DNA of 64,000 nt from Osmanthus fragrans. Lineage: Eukaryota > Streptophyta > Magnoliopsida > Lamiales > Oleaceae. The position numbers were made by a program, and so were the translations under genes. Under the pieces are notes generated by a model. That model saw only the letters and a program-made list of their open reading frames with translations, searched no databases and had not been told where the DNA came from. The stretch covers positions 8,082,360 to 8,146,359 of the forward strand of contig CM033362.1 in the NCBI GenBank assembly GCA_019395295.1, read 5' to 3'. This document shows, piece by piece, positions 45,956-59,778 of this stretch; position 1 is the stretch's first letter, and each line of letters starts with the position of its first letter.

Positions 45956-48900
45956 TTGATGATGGATTACCAAGATACTTGTTTGATAGATAGTGCAACT
46001 ACACATACAATTCTTCAAGACAAAAAATATTTTTTTGACTTAACATTAGCAAAAAATAATGTTAATACAATATCTGGTGCATCGAATATCGTTGAAGGCT
46101 CTGGAAGAGCTTGTATTATTTTACCAAATAATACCAAATTATACATTGACGATGCACTTTACTCTAACAAATCCAGAATAAATTTGCTTAATTTTAAAGA
46201 TATCCGCTACAATGGATATCATGTTGAAACGATGCAAGAAAATAGTGTTGAATATCTTTGCATAACTTCCTTTGTATCTGGCAAGAAGCAGATAAAAAAA
46301 AATTTCATGCACTCCCATCTAGCATATACTATACATTTATAAAAATGGTTGAATCAAATAATGTCACGAACCCGAAGTTCGTTGACCCAAAAAGTTTATA
46401 CTTTGACATGATAGATTTGGACATCCAGGAGCTATAATGATACGTCGAATAATAAATAACTCATATGGACATCCTTTAAAGAACCAAAAGATTCTTTTAC
46501 CTAATGATTATCCATGTGCAGCTTGTTCACAAGGCAAGTTAGTCATTAGACCTTCGATTACAAAGGTCAATGTTGAATCTCCAACTTTCTTCGAAAGAAT
46601 TCATGGAAATATATGTGGGCCAATATACCCACCATGTGGACCATTTCGTTATTTTATGGTATTAATTGATTCTTCTACTAGATAGTCACATGTTTGCCTA
46701 CTTTCCACTAGGAATGTAGCATTTGCTAGACTACTTGCTCAAATCATAAAATTACGAGCACAATTATCCGATTACTCAATTAAGACTATTCGTCTTAACA
46801 ATGCTGGTGAATTCAGATCACAAGCATTCGATAATTATTGTATGTCAATTGGGATTACTATTGAACATTCGGTTGCGCATGTCCATACACAAAATGGTTT
46901 AGCAGAGTCATTTATTAAACGCTTATAATTTATTGCTAGACCATTACTTATGAAAACAAAGCTACCAGCTTCTGTTTGGGGACATGCCATATTACATGCT
47001 GCATCATTGGTTCGTATTAGACCAACTGCCTATTATCAATATTCACATCTACAACTTGCATTTGGTCACGAACCTAATATTTCTCACCTACGAGTTTTTG
47101 GTTGTGCTGTCCAAGTCCCTATTTTACCCCCACAACGTACTAAAATGGGTCTCCAACGAAAACTTGTGATTTATGTGGGTTTTGATTCACCATTCATTAT
47201 TAGGTATCTGAAACCTTTAACGGGTGATCTATTTACTGCACGTTTTGCATACTGTCATTTTGATGAAATGACTTTCCTAACTTTGGGAAGGAAAAAACTA
47301 CATTCTGAAAAACAAGGTAAAATTTCTTGGAATGAAATAACTCAATCTCACTTTGATCCCCGCAATAATCAATGTGAGCAAGAGATTGAGAAAATCATTC
47401 ATTTGCAAATAGTTGCAAATCAATTACCTGATATATTTGTTGACACGAAAAAAGTGACAAAGTCATATATACCAGCAGAAAATATTCCAGCAAAAATTGA
47501 CGTCCTTGCAGGACAATCTGCTGTGGCAAATGAATCTCACATGTGCCAGAAGCGTGGTCGACCACTTGGTTCAAAAGATTCTGTACCTCAAAAAAGAAAA
47601 GTACAAGAGAAAAACCAACCAAAAACCTCAGAAGAAATAACATTAGAAAAGATTGATCAATCAAATATTGAAAATATGGTTCCTGAAGAACCACAAGTGT
47701 CCGAAAATAATGAGATTTTAATAAATTATATGTTATCTCATAAATTATGGGAACGGAATAATGTTGTTATAGACAATATTTTCGCCTTTAATGTGGCTCT
47801 TGATATTATGAAAAATGAGGATCCTGAACTACAGTCAGTTAAAGACTGTCAAAATAGAAATGAATGGCCAAAATGGAAAGAAGTCGTACAGACGGAATTG
47901 AATTTCTTAGAGAAACGAAAAGTGTTTGGACCTATAGTTCAAACACCTGAAAATATAATCCCTGTAGGATATAAATGTGTTTTTGTACGAAAGAGAAATG
48001 AAAATAATGAAATTACAAGATACAAAGCCCGACTAGTTGCTCAAAGTTTCTTACAAAGACCAGGTATTGATTATGATGAAACATATTCTCCCGTAATGGA
48101 CACCATTACTTTTAGATTTTTTATTAGTTTGACTGTGTCACAAAAACTTGATATGCGCCTTATTGATGTAGTAACTGCATACTTATATGGTTCACTTGAT
48201 AGTGACATATATATGAAAGTCCCCGAAGGACTTAAAGTGCCAGGAGCAAACGATACACGTTCGAGAACCATGTTCTTAATTAAATTGCAAAGATCATTAT
48301 ATGGACTGAAGCAATCCGGACGCATGTGGTATAATCGTCTTAGTGAATATTTGTTGAAGGAGGGTTATAAAAATGTCGATATCTGCCCATGTGTTTTCAT
48401 AAAGAAAACAAATATTGGATTTGCAATTGTCGCAGTTTATGTTGATGATCTAAACTTAATTGGAACTCCTGAAAAGCTCAACAAAACTGTTAATTATTTG
48501 AAAAATGAATCTGAGATGAAGGATTTAGGAAAAACCAAATTTTGTCTCGGGTTGCAAATCGAACACTTCCCAAAAGGATTGTTTGTTCGTCAATCTACAT
48601 ATACAAAAAAAGTTTTAAAACGATTTTATATGGATAATGCACATCCTTGGCATCACCTATGAGTGTTCGATCACTTGATGTGAAAAATGACACATTTCGT
48701 CCACTTGAAGATGGAGAAAAGGTTCTTGGTCCTGAAGTATCATATCTTAGTGCAATTGGAGCATTAACATATCTTGCAAATTGCACTCGACCCGACATAA
48801 CTTTTTCTGTAAATCTCCTTGCAAGATATAGCTCTACACCAAGTCAAAGACATTGGAATAGTGTTAAACACATTTTTCATTACCTAAAGGGTACGATTGA

Positions 48901-49434
48901 TTTGAGATTATTTTACTCCCAAAAGTCGGGATCTACTTTAGTGGGATATGCAGATGCAGGTTATTTATCTGACCCACATAAAGCTAAATCACAAACAGGA
49001 TATGTGTTTACACGTGAAGGAACAGCTATATCATGGAAATCTGTGAGGCAATCATTGACAACAATATCCTCAAATCATTCTGAAATTATTGCAATCCATG
49101 AAGCAGGGCGAGAATGTGTATGGTTGAGGAACATGACTCATCATATTCAAGCATCATGCGGGTTAATTTCAACAAAAGATAGTCCAACAATTTTGTATGA
49201 AGACAATGCAGCTTGTATTGCACAACTCAAAGGAGGCTATATTAAAGGCGATATGACGAAGCATATTTCTCCAAAATTCTTTCATACACACAAGTTTCAA
49301 AAGAATTGCGACATCGATGTTCAACAAATTCGCTCAAGTGACAATTTGGCCGTTTATTCACAAAAGCACTGCCAACATCTACATTCAAGAAGTTAGTCCA
49401 TGAGATTGGAATGCGTCGATTCAAAGATTTCTAG
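45956..49434 (+). pseudogene. Copia Pol: protease, integrase, reverse transcriptase, RNase H, with frameshifts
   Basis: The protease motif CLIDSATTHTIL is near 45980. The frame breaks around 46340-46440, then resumes with CAACSQGK (integrase zinc-binding end, 46520). The integrase core runs to about 46930 with stops near 46683 and 46926. A long open frame, 46950-48662, covers the integrase end (HLRVFGCAVQVP), linker and reverse transcriptase, with YVDD at 48438-48449 and WYNRLSEYLLKEGY before it. A frameshift near 48645 leads into RNase H (YADAGYLSDPHKAKSQTGY and SSNHSEIIAIHEA) in the frame ending at 49396. A further shift near 49355 is needed to reach the conserved end (FTKALPTSTFKKL) and TAG at 49432. 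The RT core is intact, yet the whole is non-functional. Confidence 0.9.
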
Positions 49435-49651
49435 TGATCAAAATCAGGGGGAGTAGCTATACTCTTTTTCCTTCGCATATGTTTTATCCCACTGGATTTT
49501 CCGAGCAAGGTTTTAATGAGGCAACATTTATTTTTAATACTCCAAAATAACTGTACTCTTTTTCCTTCGTTTGATTTTTTGTCCTATTAGATTTTTATCA
49601 AACAAGGTTTTAACGAGACAGATATTTTGTAATGTGTCATTTAAAGGGGAG

Positions 49652-49833
49652 TGTTGTAAAAGGAAAGTTTATTAGGGTTTGCAGTGAATGACAATTATAT
49701 CCCTGTAGCCCTAGAAATTATTACTATTGTATCCCTGATTCTTACCTATAAATATAGGATTTTGGTCATTAATAAAACACACACAAGGTATTGATTTTAA
49801 CTCTCTCTTCTACTTTTTCTCTCTTTTATAACA
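49652..49833 (+). repeat. 3' LTR of the Copia element
   Basis: 182 bp, same ends and length as the 5' LTR, preceded by the polypurine tract AAAGGGGAG and followed by AAAAT. Confidence 0.9.
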
Positions 49834-49838
49834 AAAAT

Positions 49839-51480
49839 AAATCGTAATATAATATATGATTTTTATATACTATAAATACTGGATATTCTACTAAAATAAA
49901 TAAAAATTACTAGCTCCTCTAATTTCTCTAATTATTTGAAGCTGAAAGACATCGACGAGTATGGAAAAGGAAACTTCCCATAATTTGATTGTCATTAATT
50001 TCTTATTTTTCTTCAATTTTACATTTTATACATCTTAAAATATGCTATTTTTCACCATTTAAGTAGTTTTCTCTGTTACCTTGTTCTTTTTTCGTATCGA
50101 AATTGGTTTGTTAGACTTTCTTGTATAAACAAAGATATGAGAAAAACTCACAAAATTTTTATTCAATTCAAAAATCGTTGTCTCAAAGGGCTTACAATGC
50201 TTTAAATAGTAAAATCCTAGCAAAATCCAGAAAATAAATAATAAAATTAAACAAATGATATTTTTCCATAAATGGGAAATTTCGAATTTGCAACTAAAAT
50301 TGAAACTCCTAAGATTCATGATCGTCCTCTAACAAACGAGATTCAAATATGAATTTTATTGAATGAAATATTGAAAAAATAGAAATTACCATAAATAGTA
50401 AAAATGTTTAATCGAGGGCCTAAACGATGAAATTTGCCCAAAATTCGACGCACGTCACAGCGAAGGAGTGAGTTATGATCATTAGCCCGTTTCCAATCGA
50501 ATTAGACTACAAATTCTCAAGAAATGAACAACCTCAAAATTATCATGGAATTGAACCATTTTACTTGCGCCGGTCCCATTTCAACATAAACTCTAACTCC
50601 TTCTGCACTTCATCAAGTTGTTACATATTAAGAAATGATGTTTGGTGTAAAAATTTTATTACTCATTTTAGTGTCAAAAGATGTATATCACTTGTGTAAA
50701 AGTAATTGATTACCCTAGCACATCCATTGTTGCAACTGTTTTTCCTTTTATTATAAATTGTATGTGATAGAATGGATAAATAAATATATGTACCATATTT
50801 GGATATGTGAGTACTCCTATTTATCGTATGTTAAGTAATATCCTACGTACGAGTAAGGTTATTCCAGCATCCATGATAAGTTTTTGATTTTGCAAAATAT
50901 ATTCATTTTTATAGGATTTGATTAGTTACTTAATTTCTTGCATACTTTGCGCGGGTGTGATAATATACTAACAATCATATGAGATATAGTATTTGTCTAC
51001 AATAAACATGCCAAGTTGTTGGATTAATTGCGTGCCACTTTGTATCTTGAAATATACCTCACTTCCGTTCTACTCAATAACAAATGGTTTTTTACCAGGT
51101 GTGTTATCTAATGAACTTCTTACCATAAATATAAATTATTATTTATATTAAGAGGATTTGTTTCTTATATCGTCCACCCGAAAACATGTCGCAAATTACT
51201 TAGCCTAACAAACTTCATCAATTTAAACAATATCCATGAAATGATAAACCGAGAGGGGTAAATTGAATACAATAGGAGAATTCGACCGAACACTACCTTA
51301 GATTTTTTGAATCTCGATGTAAGACTTAAAAATAATCAATAGGTAAAATTGTTCCGCCCTGATATCCGTTCATTATTTAAATTCTAAATCAATCTTTGTG
51401 TGCATCCACATCTTATATTAAAAAATCACAACTACTTTTTTTTTTTGTTTTCGATCAAATTAAAGTTAGGAATAATTGAA
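49839..51480. other. Intergenic, no gene recognised
   Basis: AT-rich DNA. Open frames of 60-90 codons occur on both strands without recognisable motifs or splice context. Confidence 0.5.
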
Positions 51481-51820
51481 CAAATTGTTAAATAGTAGTC
51501 ATCGTGGAAATGATATCCTCACTCTTAGATCCATATTATTACTTGTTACGATCCGTATTATTCCCATTAGCAATCCATTGTTGTTTGTCCAAGAAACGAA
51601 CTCTGGATTGACAACCTCCTTGTCATCATCTTCCTTGATTAATTTTGATGGAATCACAGCATCTTCAACAATGTGTTGTTCCAGTCCAAGACTTTTAATA
51701 AGGGAAAGAACCTGGGATTTCCAAAGAAAATAATTTGTAGTAGTGAGTTTTGGTGGAGATTAGGAAGGCACATTGGCGGAAGTTTTGAATGGTAAGTTTA
51801 GGCTCAGATGTTTCAGCCAT
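51481..51820 (-). pseudogene. Copia-type Gag N-terminus, minus strand
   Basis: On the minus strand the ATG at 51820 begins MAETSEPKLTIQNFRQCAFL. After a frameshift near 51715, a second frame reads VLSLIKSLGLEQHIVEDAVI and KEVVNPEFVSWTNNNGLLMG, as in Copia Gag just after the start. It follows a primer site directly and is cut off after about 110 codons. The rest of the element is missing. Confidence 0.6.
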
Positions 51821-51822
51821 GG

Positions 51823-52085
51823 TGGCTTGATACCAAAAAGAAAACAGAGAGCAGAATAAAAGGATAAGCTGGAAATTGTTATTTTCCCTTATTCCTTTGG
51901 ATATTGAAATCTATAGAATTTATACAAGCAAGTAGCAGCTATATGGTATTGAAAAACAAGAAGACAGGCAGGTGAAAAATATTAACTATACATTGAAAGC
52001 TAGGAATTTGATCAGCCAAACTGGTCTTCTAGCCGTTGAGAGGAGCAGAATATTGAAACTAATGCAAATGAACAAGAACCTTTTG
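51823..52085 (-). repeat. Primer binding site and LTR (U5) fragment, minus strand
   Basis: TGGTATCAAGCC (minus strand, 51823-51834) matches the initiator tRNA-Met primer site. Upstream of it on the minus strand (51836-52085) lies LTR-type DNA ending TCTGTTTTC. The LTR's outer boundary is obscured by a 35-base T run on the + strand (52088-52122). Confidence 0.5.
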
Positions 52086-55000
52086 AAGTAAATGTTTTTT
52101 TTTTTTTTTTTTTTTTTTTTTTTCAGTTAGATAAAAATTAAATTTAGCTCAGAAATTTTTTATAGTAAAAGGATTTGCTCTGTCACCGTTTTTTTTTTTA
52201 AAGTGACATACTACAATTAGTTTTAACTAAACCATAAAAAGCGTTACTGAGCAAATCATCTCTATTTGTTCATATTTAACAACGCACAAAAAATAAAAAT
52301 AAAAGTATGATCTAAATTTATAAATGTTCCTATAAATACATTTAAAGTTTCGTCAATTATGTTTTGATAAGAAAAATCAAATTATAAAGGGTGATTCATT
52401 AACATGATTTAACCTACATTAATGATTGGAAATTGTTATGAAAAAAGTATTAAAATTTAAATGAATTATGCTACTTTGCCCCCGAAAATGGATAATTGAC
52501 CCTCACATTGCGCGTGGGTTCCACGTGAATTAAAAAATATCAACCCCCATGTGTGAGTATTAGGTCATCCATTTGGTCATTCATTAAGTTCTTGTAGCTC
52601 GGTTCAAATTTAAAAGTGCTTGTACCAATTTTTGCATACTTTTCCTTAAAAAACACATCGTCTAGAAGTAGTACTATGTTTTCACAACAAAGAGTAAATT
52701 GTTATGTCTAGTTTTTAACTTATAAGTTGGAAAGCAAAGGACATTATACTTCAATGTTTGCAAAGAGTAACATTATTCATTAACATGATTTAACCTACAT
52801 TAATGATTGGAAATCAATTAAATATTAATTTATGAAATTATTATAAACACGTTGTAAACTTAAGATAATATTAGCAATTAAGTATTAGTTTATGAAAATA
52901 TTATAAGCATGTTGGAAACTTTTCCAAAGATTTCTATTATAAAATGTCAAATTACAATTGTGAACTTTTAATTGCGGATGCTTAAATCAGATCCAGTAAA
53001 GGAATAAGGAAATGTCTAAATGTCTATTTAAATGACTTAAGGAACATGGTAATCTTAGAATGATATCCTACTAAAATTTCAAATTACATAGTGTCCAACC
53101 TTTTAATTAGGGCATGTACATTTTAATCAGAATCGAACCTCTCGAATCAAATCAGAATCGAGGGTTTCAGTTTGGTTCTAAAAAAACAAATTAGTAACCG
53201 AAATCGAGAACCAAGAACCGATTGGGTCCGAGTCGACTCTTGGTTCTTGAACCAGAAGTGTGGGTCCCCAATGTAATCAATTTTTTTTATAATACTTTTT
53301 ATTTTTTACAATTTATAGCTAGGTAAAAAAATACAAATCTAAAAACTTTAATTTGGACAATAATTTATATAAATCTCTAGATTCTAACCCTAAGAAATCA
53401 AGACTTGCTCATACTTTTTTGCCTCTCATCTCACATCAGATTGCTATATTTCAGAGATTAGTAAATGTTAATCTTTGCAATTTAAGCTTTATATGAATCA
53501 AAAGATAGGGTTGTGATGTAAGTTGATGAACTAAAGCATTCATTCTTTGCAATTCGGACTTCTTATTTTCTTGCATTGTTTACAAATTGAAGTGATTTTT
53601 TAGTTTTTTTATAACGCGTGACAATTGAACTTGCTATATTCATAATTTGCGTTGTGGTGTACATTTTTGTTATCTCGAGTTCGTGATTCTCTTTTGAAAT
53701 ATATATATTTGTTCTTTTTATTCAAAAAGAGCGAGTTCAATACATGAAATGTAATTTCTTGATACTACATAGAGCATTTTCAAGAGATTATCTATTTTTA
53801 ATTTACAATTTAGAGAGTAAGAATTTTTGAGTACTTCAATAGGCTCTTTATATTTATTGCTTAATTTTACTACTCTCAAAAAATATTTATTATTTTTGCT
53901 ATCTTTTATTTTCACTAACTTCCCTCCAAATTATTATATTATTTTTTTAATTAAAAATTGAAATACTTTGGATGCGTTTAATTATAAAGAGTGTGTTTGG
54001 TTTTCTGGAGAATCAAACTTACTATTTTAAAATGTTAATTTAAAGAATTTTTTGGAGCATAATTTTAAGTTTTGACTCAAAAATAAATAATATCTTATCT
54101 TATGTTTAAAAAGTCTCTTGGAAATGTTCTTATGTATTTAATTAGTAATTTTTTTATGTCACTTCGTTTTAAGAGTAGGCAAATTTAAGGACCGTTCATA
54201 ACTAAATTATAAGTTCTAACATGCTTCACTTATAGATCGAATAAGATTTATTAAGAAAAACCATTTGTTTCCAAAACGTAATTTACTTCTTGATATTTTG
54301 ATATTATCCTCGTTTCCTGGCCTTTAGTCTTCATTATTATCTTCAGCCATATAGCCGAATTTCTTAGGTAAAGACTTTTTAGCTGAATTTTTTTCTTGCA
54401 CAAACATTGTCCAGTAGTAGCATATTAGGTATACATATCGAAATGGTCTATATGAAATTATTTATTAAATATATAAAAAAATATTATGGGTATAATTGAA
54501 CTCAAATCAAAATTGAAAGTTCAGATTCGGGTTTGATTCCAATAATTACAAGGACTCAAATTATTCATCTTACGAAATAACTTAAATATAATGGGTGGTT
54601 CCAGATATTGATATAACCATACCAATCCACCCGACGCCCAGACTTACTTTTAATTGAAAAATGACACAACATATTCCTTTATAATATAACCTTAATTCAC
54701 ATTTAACACAACAAAAATATCAATAATACATATAATGGTTTAAGAATTTCTTATAACACATTATAAGCTTAACTAAAATATTTATATTTGAAAATAAAGA
54801 AAAATTAAAACTTCTGATCTTTAATATAAGAGTGACATATTATGTCACTTTTTAATGTGAAAGCTTAATTCACATTTAAGATAAAGCGCATAACAGTTAG
54901 ATGAATAAATTTGATGAGATTAGCAGAATAAGGAAAATAATTTAAAGACACAATGCTAATTACTAAAAAAAAAAAAAAAAATAGAAATAAACACGAAGGT

Positions 55001-55307
55001 CGAAAAGTTATTGTCATATCGATAGGTCTAGTATAAGGGTGTGGCTCGAGCCGATATTTCTTGTCAAATCGATAGGACTAATAAAGGATATTTTTCTAAA
55101 ACTGCCACTAAGTTTTACTATATTAGGTGGTATATTTTATGAGATTGAAAAGAATCAGTGTGTGTTAGTTTTTTTGGACACTGAAACCACCCAAAATCAG
55201 TGTAATGTAGTGTAACTTATACTGTATTTCTCAACCCATCTAATTATTGGTTTTTGACTTTATTTTAAATTTTTTTTTTTTCAATTTTACGTCCTCTAAA
55301 ACAATTA
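52086..55307. other. Intergenic, no gene; small repeats
   Basis: A poly-T run at 52088-52122; a direct repeat of about 40 bp (CATTAACATGATTTAACCTA at 52395-52440 and 52775-52815); and a segment at 53120-53270 with GAACC/GGTTC-type words suggesting another decayed GC-richer element. No coding region can be supported. Confidence 0.5.
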
Positions 55308-55701
55308 GAGAGCGTTTGATTGCAATATTTTCCATAGAAAATGTTATTTTTCATTCAAATTCTTTTTTTTTTTTTTTTTTTTTTTTGTGTTGTTTGATTG
55401 ATATTTTTTTCCATGGAAAATATTTTTCTACTATTTGTCACATGAACATATTTTTCTTGAAAGCAAGGAAAATATTTTCTTTAGGAGAAGTATAATTTTA
55501 TTTTCCAATTAATTCACTTTCTCTTTCTTTCTCATCTACCTATCAATAAAAAAGGACAATTATACTATTTTTTAGGTTTAAAATAAAATCAATCAAACAC
55601 ATTTAATTGACAATTTTCATACAAATAATTTCTAGACAATTCAATTACCTAAAATTTATTTTCTTTCCATACAAATTTTATGCTTGCAATCAAACACAAC
55701 C
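55308..55701. mobile_element. MITE, PIF/Harbinger-like
   Basis: Left end GAGAGCGTTTGATTGCAA and right end TTGCAATCAAACACAACC are good inverted repeats. The interior has the typical TTCCATGGAAAA and GACAATTTTCAT words shared with 6550 and 57199. A long T run sits inside (55363-55386). Non-coding. Confidence 0.7.
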
Positions 55702-56822
55702 TTATTTTCAACCCCCACACTCATTCAAAATTGATGATTGTCATTTAATAAGAAAATATAATAAATAAGAATATATACGTTAGCCAAAAACATTGTTTGG
55801 GTGAATGAAAAAATGAAGTACAAAGTGTACTCTTAGAAGAGAGTTATCTGTTGGATTAATAAACTAGTGTAGTTTGTCCCATGTAGAAAAATTATCAAGG
55901 CAAAGATTAGTTTATATATGGTCACATTTTATAAAGGTGTAATCATGTGTAACATAGAGATTCTCTTTACATACGTGCAGAGGTATAAATAACGGACCAG
56001 ATTAACACCTCGAGTAATTTAACTTGTGTGCAAGCACGAGTTACGTAAACGAATATCGAACTGAAATTAGCCCCTTAAAAGGTCCATGTTTTGCCTAATA
56101 TTTCTATTTTTTTTCCTCCAAGTTACCTTCTAGCTTCTTGGACTCCTAAGACTCTTGTGTTTATTACCATGTTAAATGGAGAGATTTAATATCCTGATTA
56201 ATGATAATATTTGTTAGGTCTTTATCTGTAATTGGCTATTGTTTAAACAAAATTAGAAGTCCAAGTAATAAATTAGTAAATATAGTCAAAGAGTCAATGG
56301 GTTTGTATTATAGTTCTTGAAGGAGTCAATGACCTCAAAGATGTCCAAGAAGATCACATATGATGAATGAGATACAATTAGAAGTCAAAGAAGTGTCAAA
56401 ATACCATACAAGTCATGCACCAAATCCTTAGCAACAAGTTGTGATGCATTTTTTACATTGAAAACATTCAAATTTGAACATGTTACTTTATAAGAATTGA
56501 AACCCTTTGAGTTAGCTTTCCAATGCATTTTGATTTGCTTCAATCCAATAACGAAAAAGAAAGATATGATGAAAATACTTATAGCTACTTAGAATCGATA
56601 GTGTTACTTGCCCAAACTTTAGATCGCAATTTTTAACCTTTTTACAATCCCAAACAATTTCAAACATTTCATATTATATATATTCAATCATAATTCATCT
56701 CAAACTATAAGATTTTAGAGTTCTGAAGTTGAAAAAGAGGTGTTTGCAATTACAGCGCTTTGGAACAAGCTCATTTTTTGTGATCCATGTTGAGGGAAAA
56801 ATAGCCTAGAGTTGATGGGAAG
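55702..56822. other. Intergenic, no gene recognised
   Basis: AT-rich DNA with no motifs or repeat ends that I can identify; it ends at the CACTA terminus. Confidence 0.5.
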
Positions 56823-57198
56823 TACTACAAGAAATTTAGCCTTTTCCTACAAAATTTCCATTGACAAATTAAGATTTGAAGGCGAAGTTCACTTTTCCCA
56901 CAAAAATTTTTTTTTGTAGGGCTATGATTTATTTCAGGTTTTTCAATAGTAGGATGTCTTGTGCCTACAATTTTTTTTTCTTTTCCAGACAAAAATTTAT
57001 GGGCAAGATATATCTTTTGCAGACAAAAAACATTTGACAAGTTTGTAGGCTAATAATTAGCATGAAAAATTTGGCAAGCTATATTTTTTGCAGACAAAAA
57101 TGTTTAACATGTTTGTAGGCTAATAATTAGGAGAGAAAATTTCCTTATACTATTTATTTTAGTCACTCCAAAAAGTAATTTGAAGTGAAAGATAAATA

Positions 57199-57744
57199 GG
57201 GTCCGTTTGATTGCAAGGGTGAAAAATGGGTGGAAAAGAATTGAATTGCAAGGAATTGAATTGCTTGGAATTGTTTTACCGAGAATTGAATTAAAGGTGT
57301 TTGATTGGTGTAATTTTCCACTTTTCTATTATAATATTATAATATGTTTGACTTTGTTTTTCATGTAAAATGTCAATTAAATGGATAAATTTTTTTACCA
57401 TTGAGGACAAAATATGTTTAGATTGCTAAAAAAAATATAAATTTTTTTTTTATTTTTTATTTTTACGTTTGACTTTGTTTTGCATGGAATTTGTCAATTA
57501 AAGGGATAAATTTTTTTACACTTTATCTTAAAATTTGTTTCTATTGCTAAAAAAAAAAAAAAAAAAAAAAAGGTGGAAATCAATTCTCACCATATAGTAA
57601 GGAATTGAATTCCACGGAATCACGTTTCAAATGGTTGTACCTTGGAATTGGGTGGAAATCAATTTCATGGAAAAAAAAAACGCTATCAAACAATGCAAAA
57701 GTGAAAGTTGGAAGTTGGAAAATTTTTCGCCTATCAAACGGAGT
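57199..57744. mobile_element. MITE nested in the CACTA element
   Basis: GGGTCCGTTTGATTGCAAGG at the left and CCTATCAAACGGAGTC at the right are imperfect inverted repeats. The family is the same as 6550-7000 (shared GGTGGAAA, GGAATTGAATTG and GTCAATTAAA-GGATAAATTTTTT words). Its position inside the CACTA element means it inserted afterwards, or moved with it. Confidence 0.65.
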
Positions 57745-59778
57745 CTAAATGAAAAGATGAGAGAAAAATATATATTTAAAAAAATAAAAATAAAAAATAA
57801 CAGCCTAAATCTGAAAACCCACGACATACTCACTCTAAAGTCTAAATCTAAAAAGCCACGGCATACCCACTCTATTTGCCTCCAAAAATTTTCACCAAAA
57901 ATTATCTTTTTGGCTTAATTTCATCATCGATTGCTACCAAAACCTAATTAATTCAATTTGCCTACCCTCAAAGTTTCTTGTGAATCCCATGGTTGCAATC
58001 CCAATCTCTTCATTTGCCACAGTATTGATTTTTGGTCAATAAATTCCGGCTTAATCTACTATGTACAGATTTTGTGTTCTTCAAGCAGTCTTCAAGGTAT
58101 GCCTATCAACTTTGTTTTAATCTTTAATTAATTTTTCAGCTTTTTTTAATTAGATCTGGTGTTTCTATAAATGTTTCTGAAGTCCGAAGAATTTGTTTAA
58201 TATGAACCATTGGATTTATATGCAAGTTTTAATCTTTAATTAATTATTCAACTAATACTTTTCTGAAACAGAAATTTTGCGTTTTTATTGATGCTTGATC
58301 AGTATAGTTTTAATCATTTTTTTGTTTTCCCATTTTGAACCGAATGCAGTCTCTGGGATTGTTTCATGGAAATTTTAGTTAACTTCTTTGAAGAAAACAA
58401 AAGTGAAATTAACTACAAAGAAATTTAGTTTTATTGAAATGGGTTTGATCAACTGTGACATTATGTTTAGGGGTGTGAAAATGGAATTGGGATTGTTAAA
58501 GATTTATTTTAATATTTGATTTGCTTTTAATTTCATGGTGATGAATTCCATTCCATGATCTACCTGTAATTCATTTCTTTGTAATTTACAAGTACTTATA
58601 TGTGATACAAGCAAGGGCGAAGCCACCTTTGATACAAAGATTTTTGGATAACACAGCTTCCTTCAATTCAAATTGCAACAAGGTATGTTTGTAAATCCAA
58701 GTACCCCATCATCAAGTTGGTTGAAGTATATATAGTGGATTCAAGTTAAGTCCAAATAGGTCCTTAAAGTTGTGAGAACATTTCCTATATGGTTAGATTC
58801 TTGAAGATGTTTTAGTTTTGGTTTATCAATCCACTTTGTTCTATTCCTGAAAGAATTGACTTAGTTAGTCTTATGGTCATTTTTCTTATTGTGATCATTA
58901 CTGAATTTTTTTGGTCGGGCTGTAAAGTTGAGATCGAAAGACACATATTTCTGATTCTAAATCTAGGCATGAGCTATAGTCAAGTTCATTTTTAGGTCCC
59001 TCTCTGTTTTATGCATATATGTAGATTGTTCCTCTAAAGCTTGCTTGATTATTAAGATGCTTGTAATTTTAAATTTTAACAGCTCAACCAATCATGTTTA
59101 TTCTTTTGGTGAATGGAAGATGGGTTCTTTCATAGTTATCGTGTTACCAAAAGTTTAGTTTCTTTTCCTTCTGTTTTTATATTACATCTGTCTTTTCTAT
59201 TTTCGTCTTTTATATATTTGGTTTACCTAAATGCTAAGGTGATCATTTTGACTTTAGTTTCATGCTTGCCAACATCTCTGCCAAAGTGTGGATTCTTTGA
59301 ATTTATACTTTCCCTTCGTATAAATTATTTCATAGAAGTTTTTAATAATATTGTACTTTATCAGCATACATTGATTTATGATTTCTTTCTTTAACCTAAA
59401 TCATACATATACGGTTTATGCTGCTTCATGATTCTCGTAACGATGATGGAATTATAATATATAATATGAAATGATGTTACAAACAAGTGATGTAATTTGG
59501 TTGGTGATTTGATGTATCTATATATTTATGTATGTGAGTGTATAACTGGCTATTTATGGTAATGGTGTCAATTTATTGGATTTTATGTAAGTTATATCAT
59601 AAATGGAGGAGACTGGAATGTGTGCGCGCAATGAGAGTGTGTTGCATGCAGCTTTGAGCCTAGTTAACTGAATAGATCTATAAATTTCATAATTGAGCTT
59701 TGTCGTTTAATTTTTGTCATGTTTACATATATTTTTGTGTATCATAACCATTGTGGAGTTATTTATAGCAGCTACACT
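57745..59778 (+). other. CACTA leader region
   Basis: Non-coding DNA between the subterminal repeats and the transposase reading frame. TTCTTCAAGCAGTCTTCAAG/GTATGCC near 58098 is a plausible 5' untranslated exon donor. No other gene is seen; open frames here (59113-59394) have no recognisable motifs. Confidence 0.4.

Larger units (their letters stand above)
43583..49833 (+). mobile_element. Near-complete Ty1/copia retrotransposon, inactivated
   Basis: A 6251-bp insertion flanked by AAAAT target duplications (43578-43582 and 49834-49838). LTRs of 182 bp (43583-43764 and 49652-49833) begin TGTTGTAAAA and end TTTTATAACA. They differ at about 13 positions by eye, around 7%. After the 5' LTR comes CGTTATCAGCACGA, the primer-site region. 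The polypurine tract AAAGGGGAG precedes the 3' LTR. Gag (44728-45756) and Pol (45956-49434) are in Copia order: protease, integrase, reverse transcriptase, RNase H. Several stops and frameshifts in both genes rule out autonomy. Confidence 0.92.
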
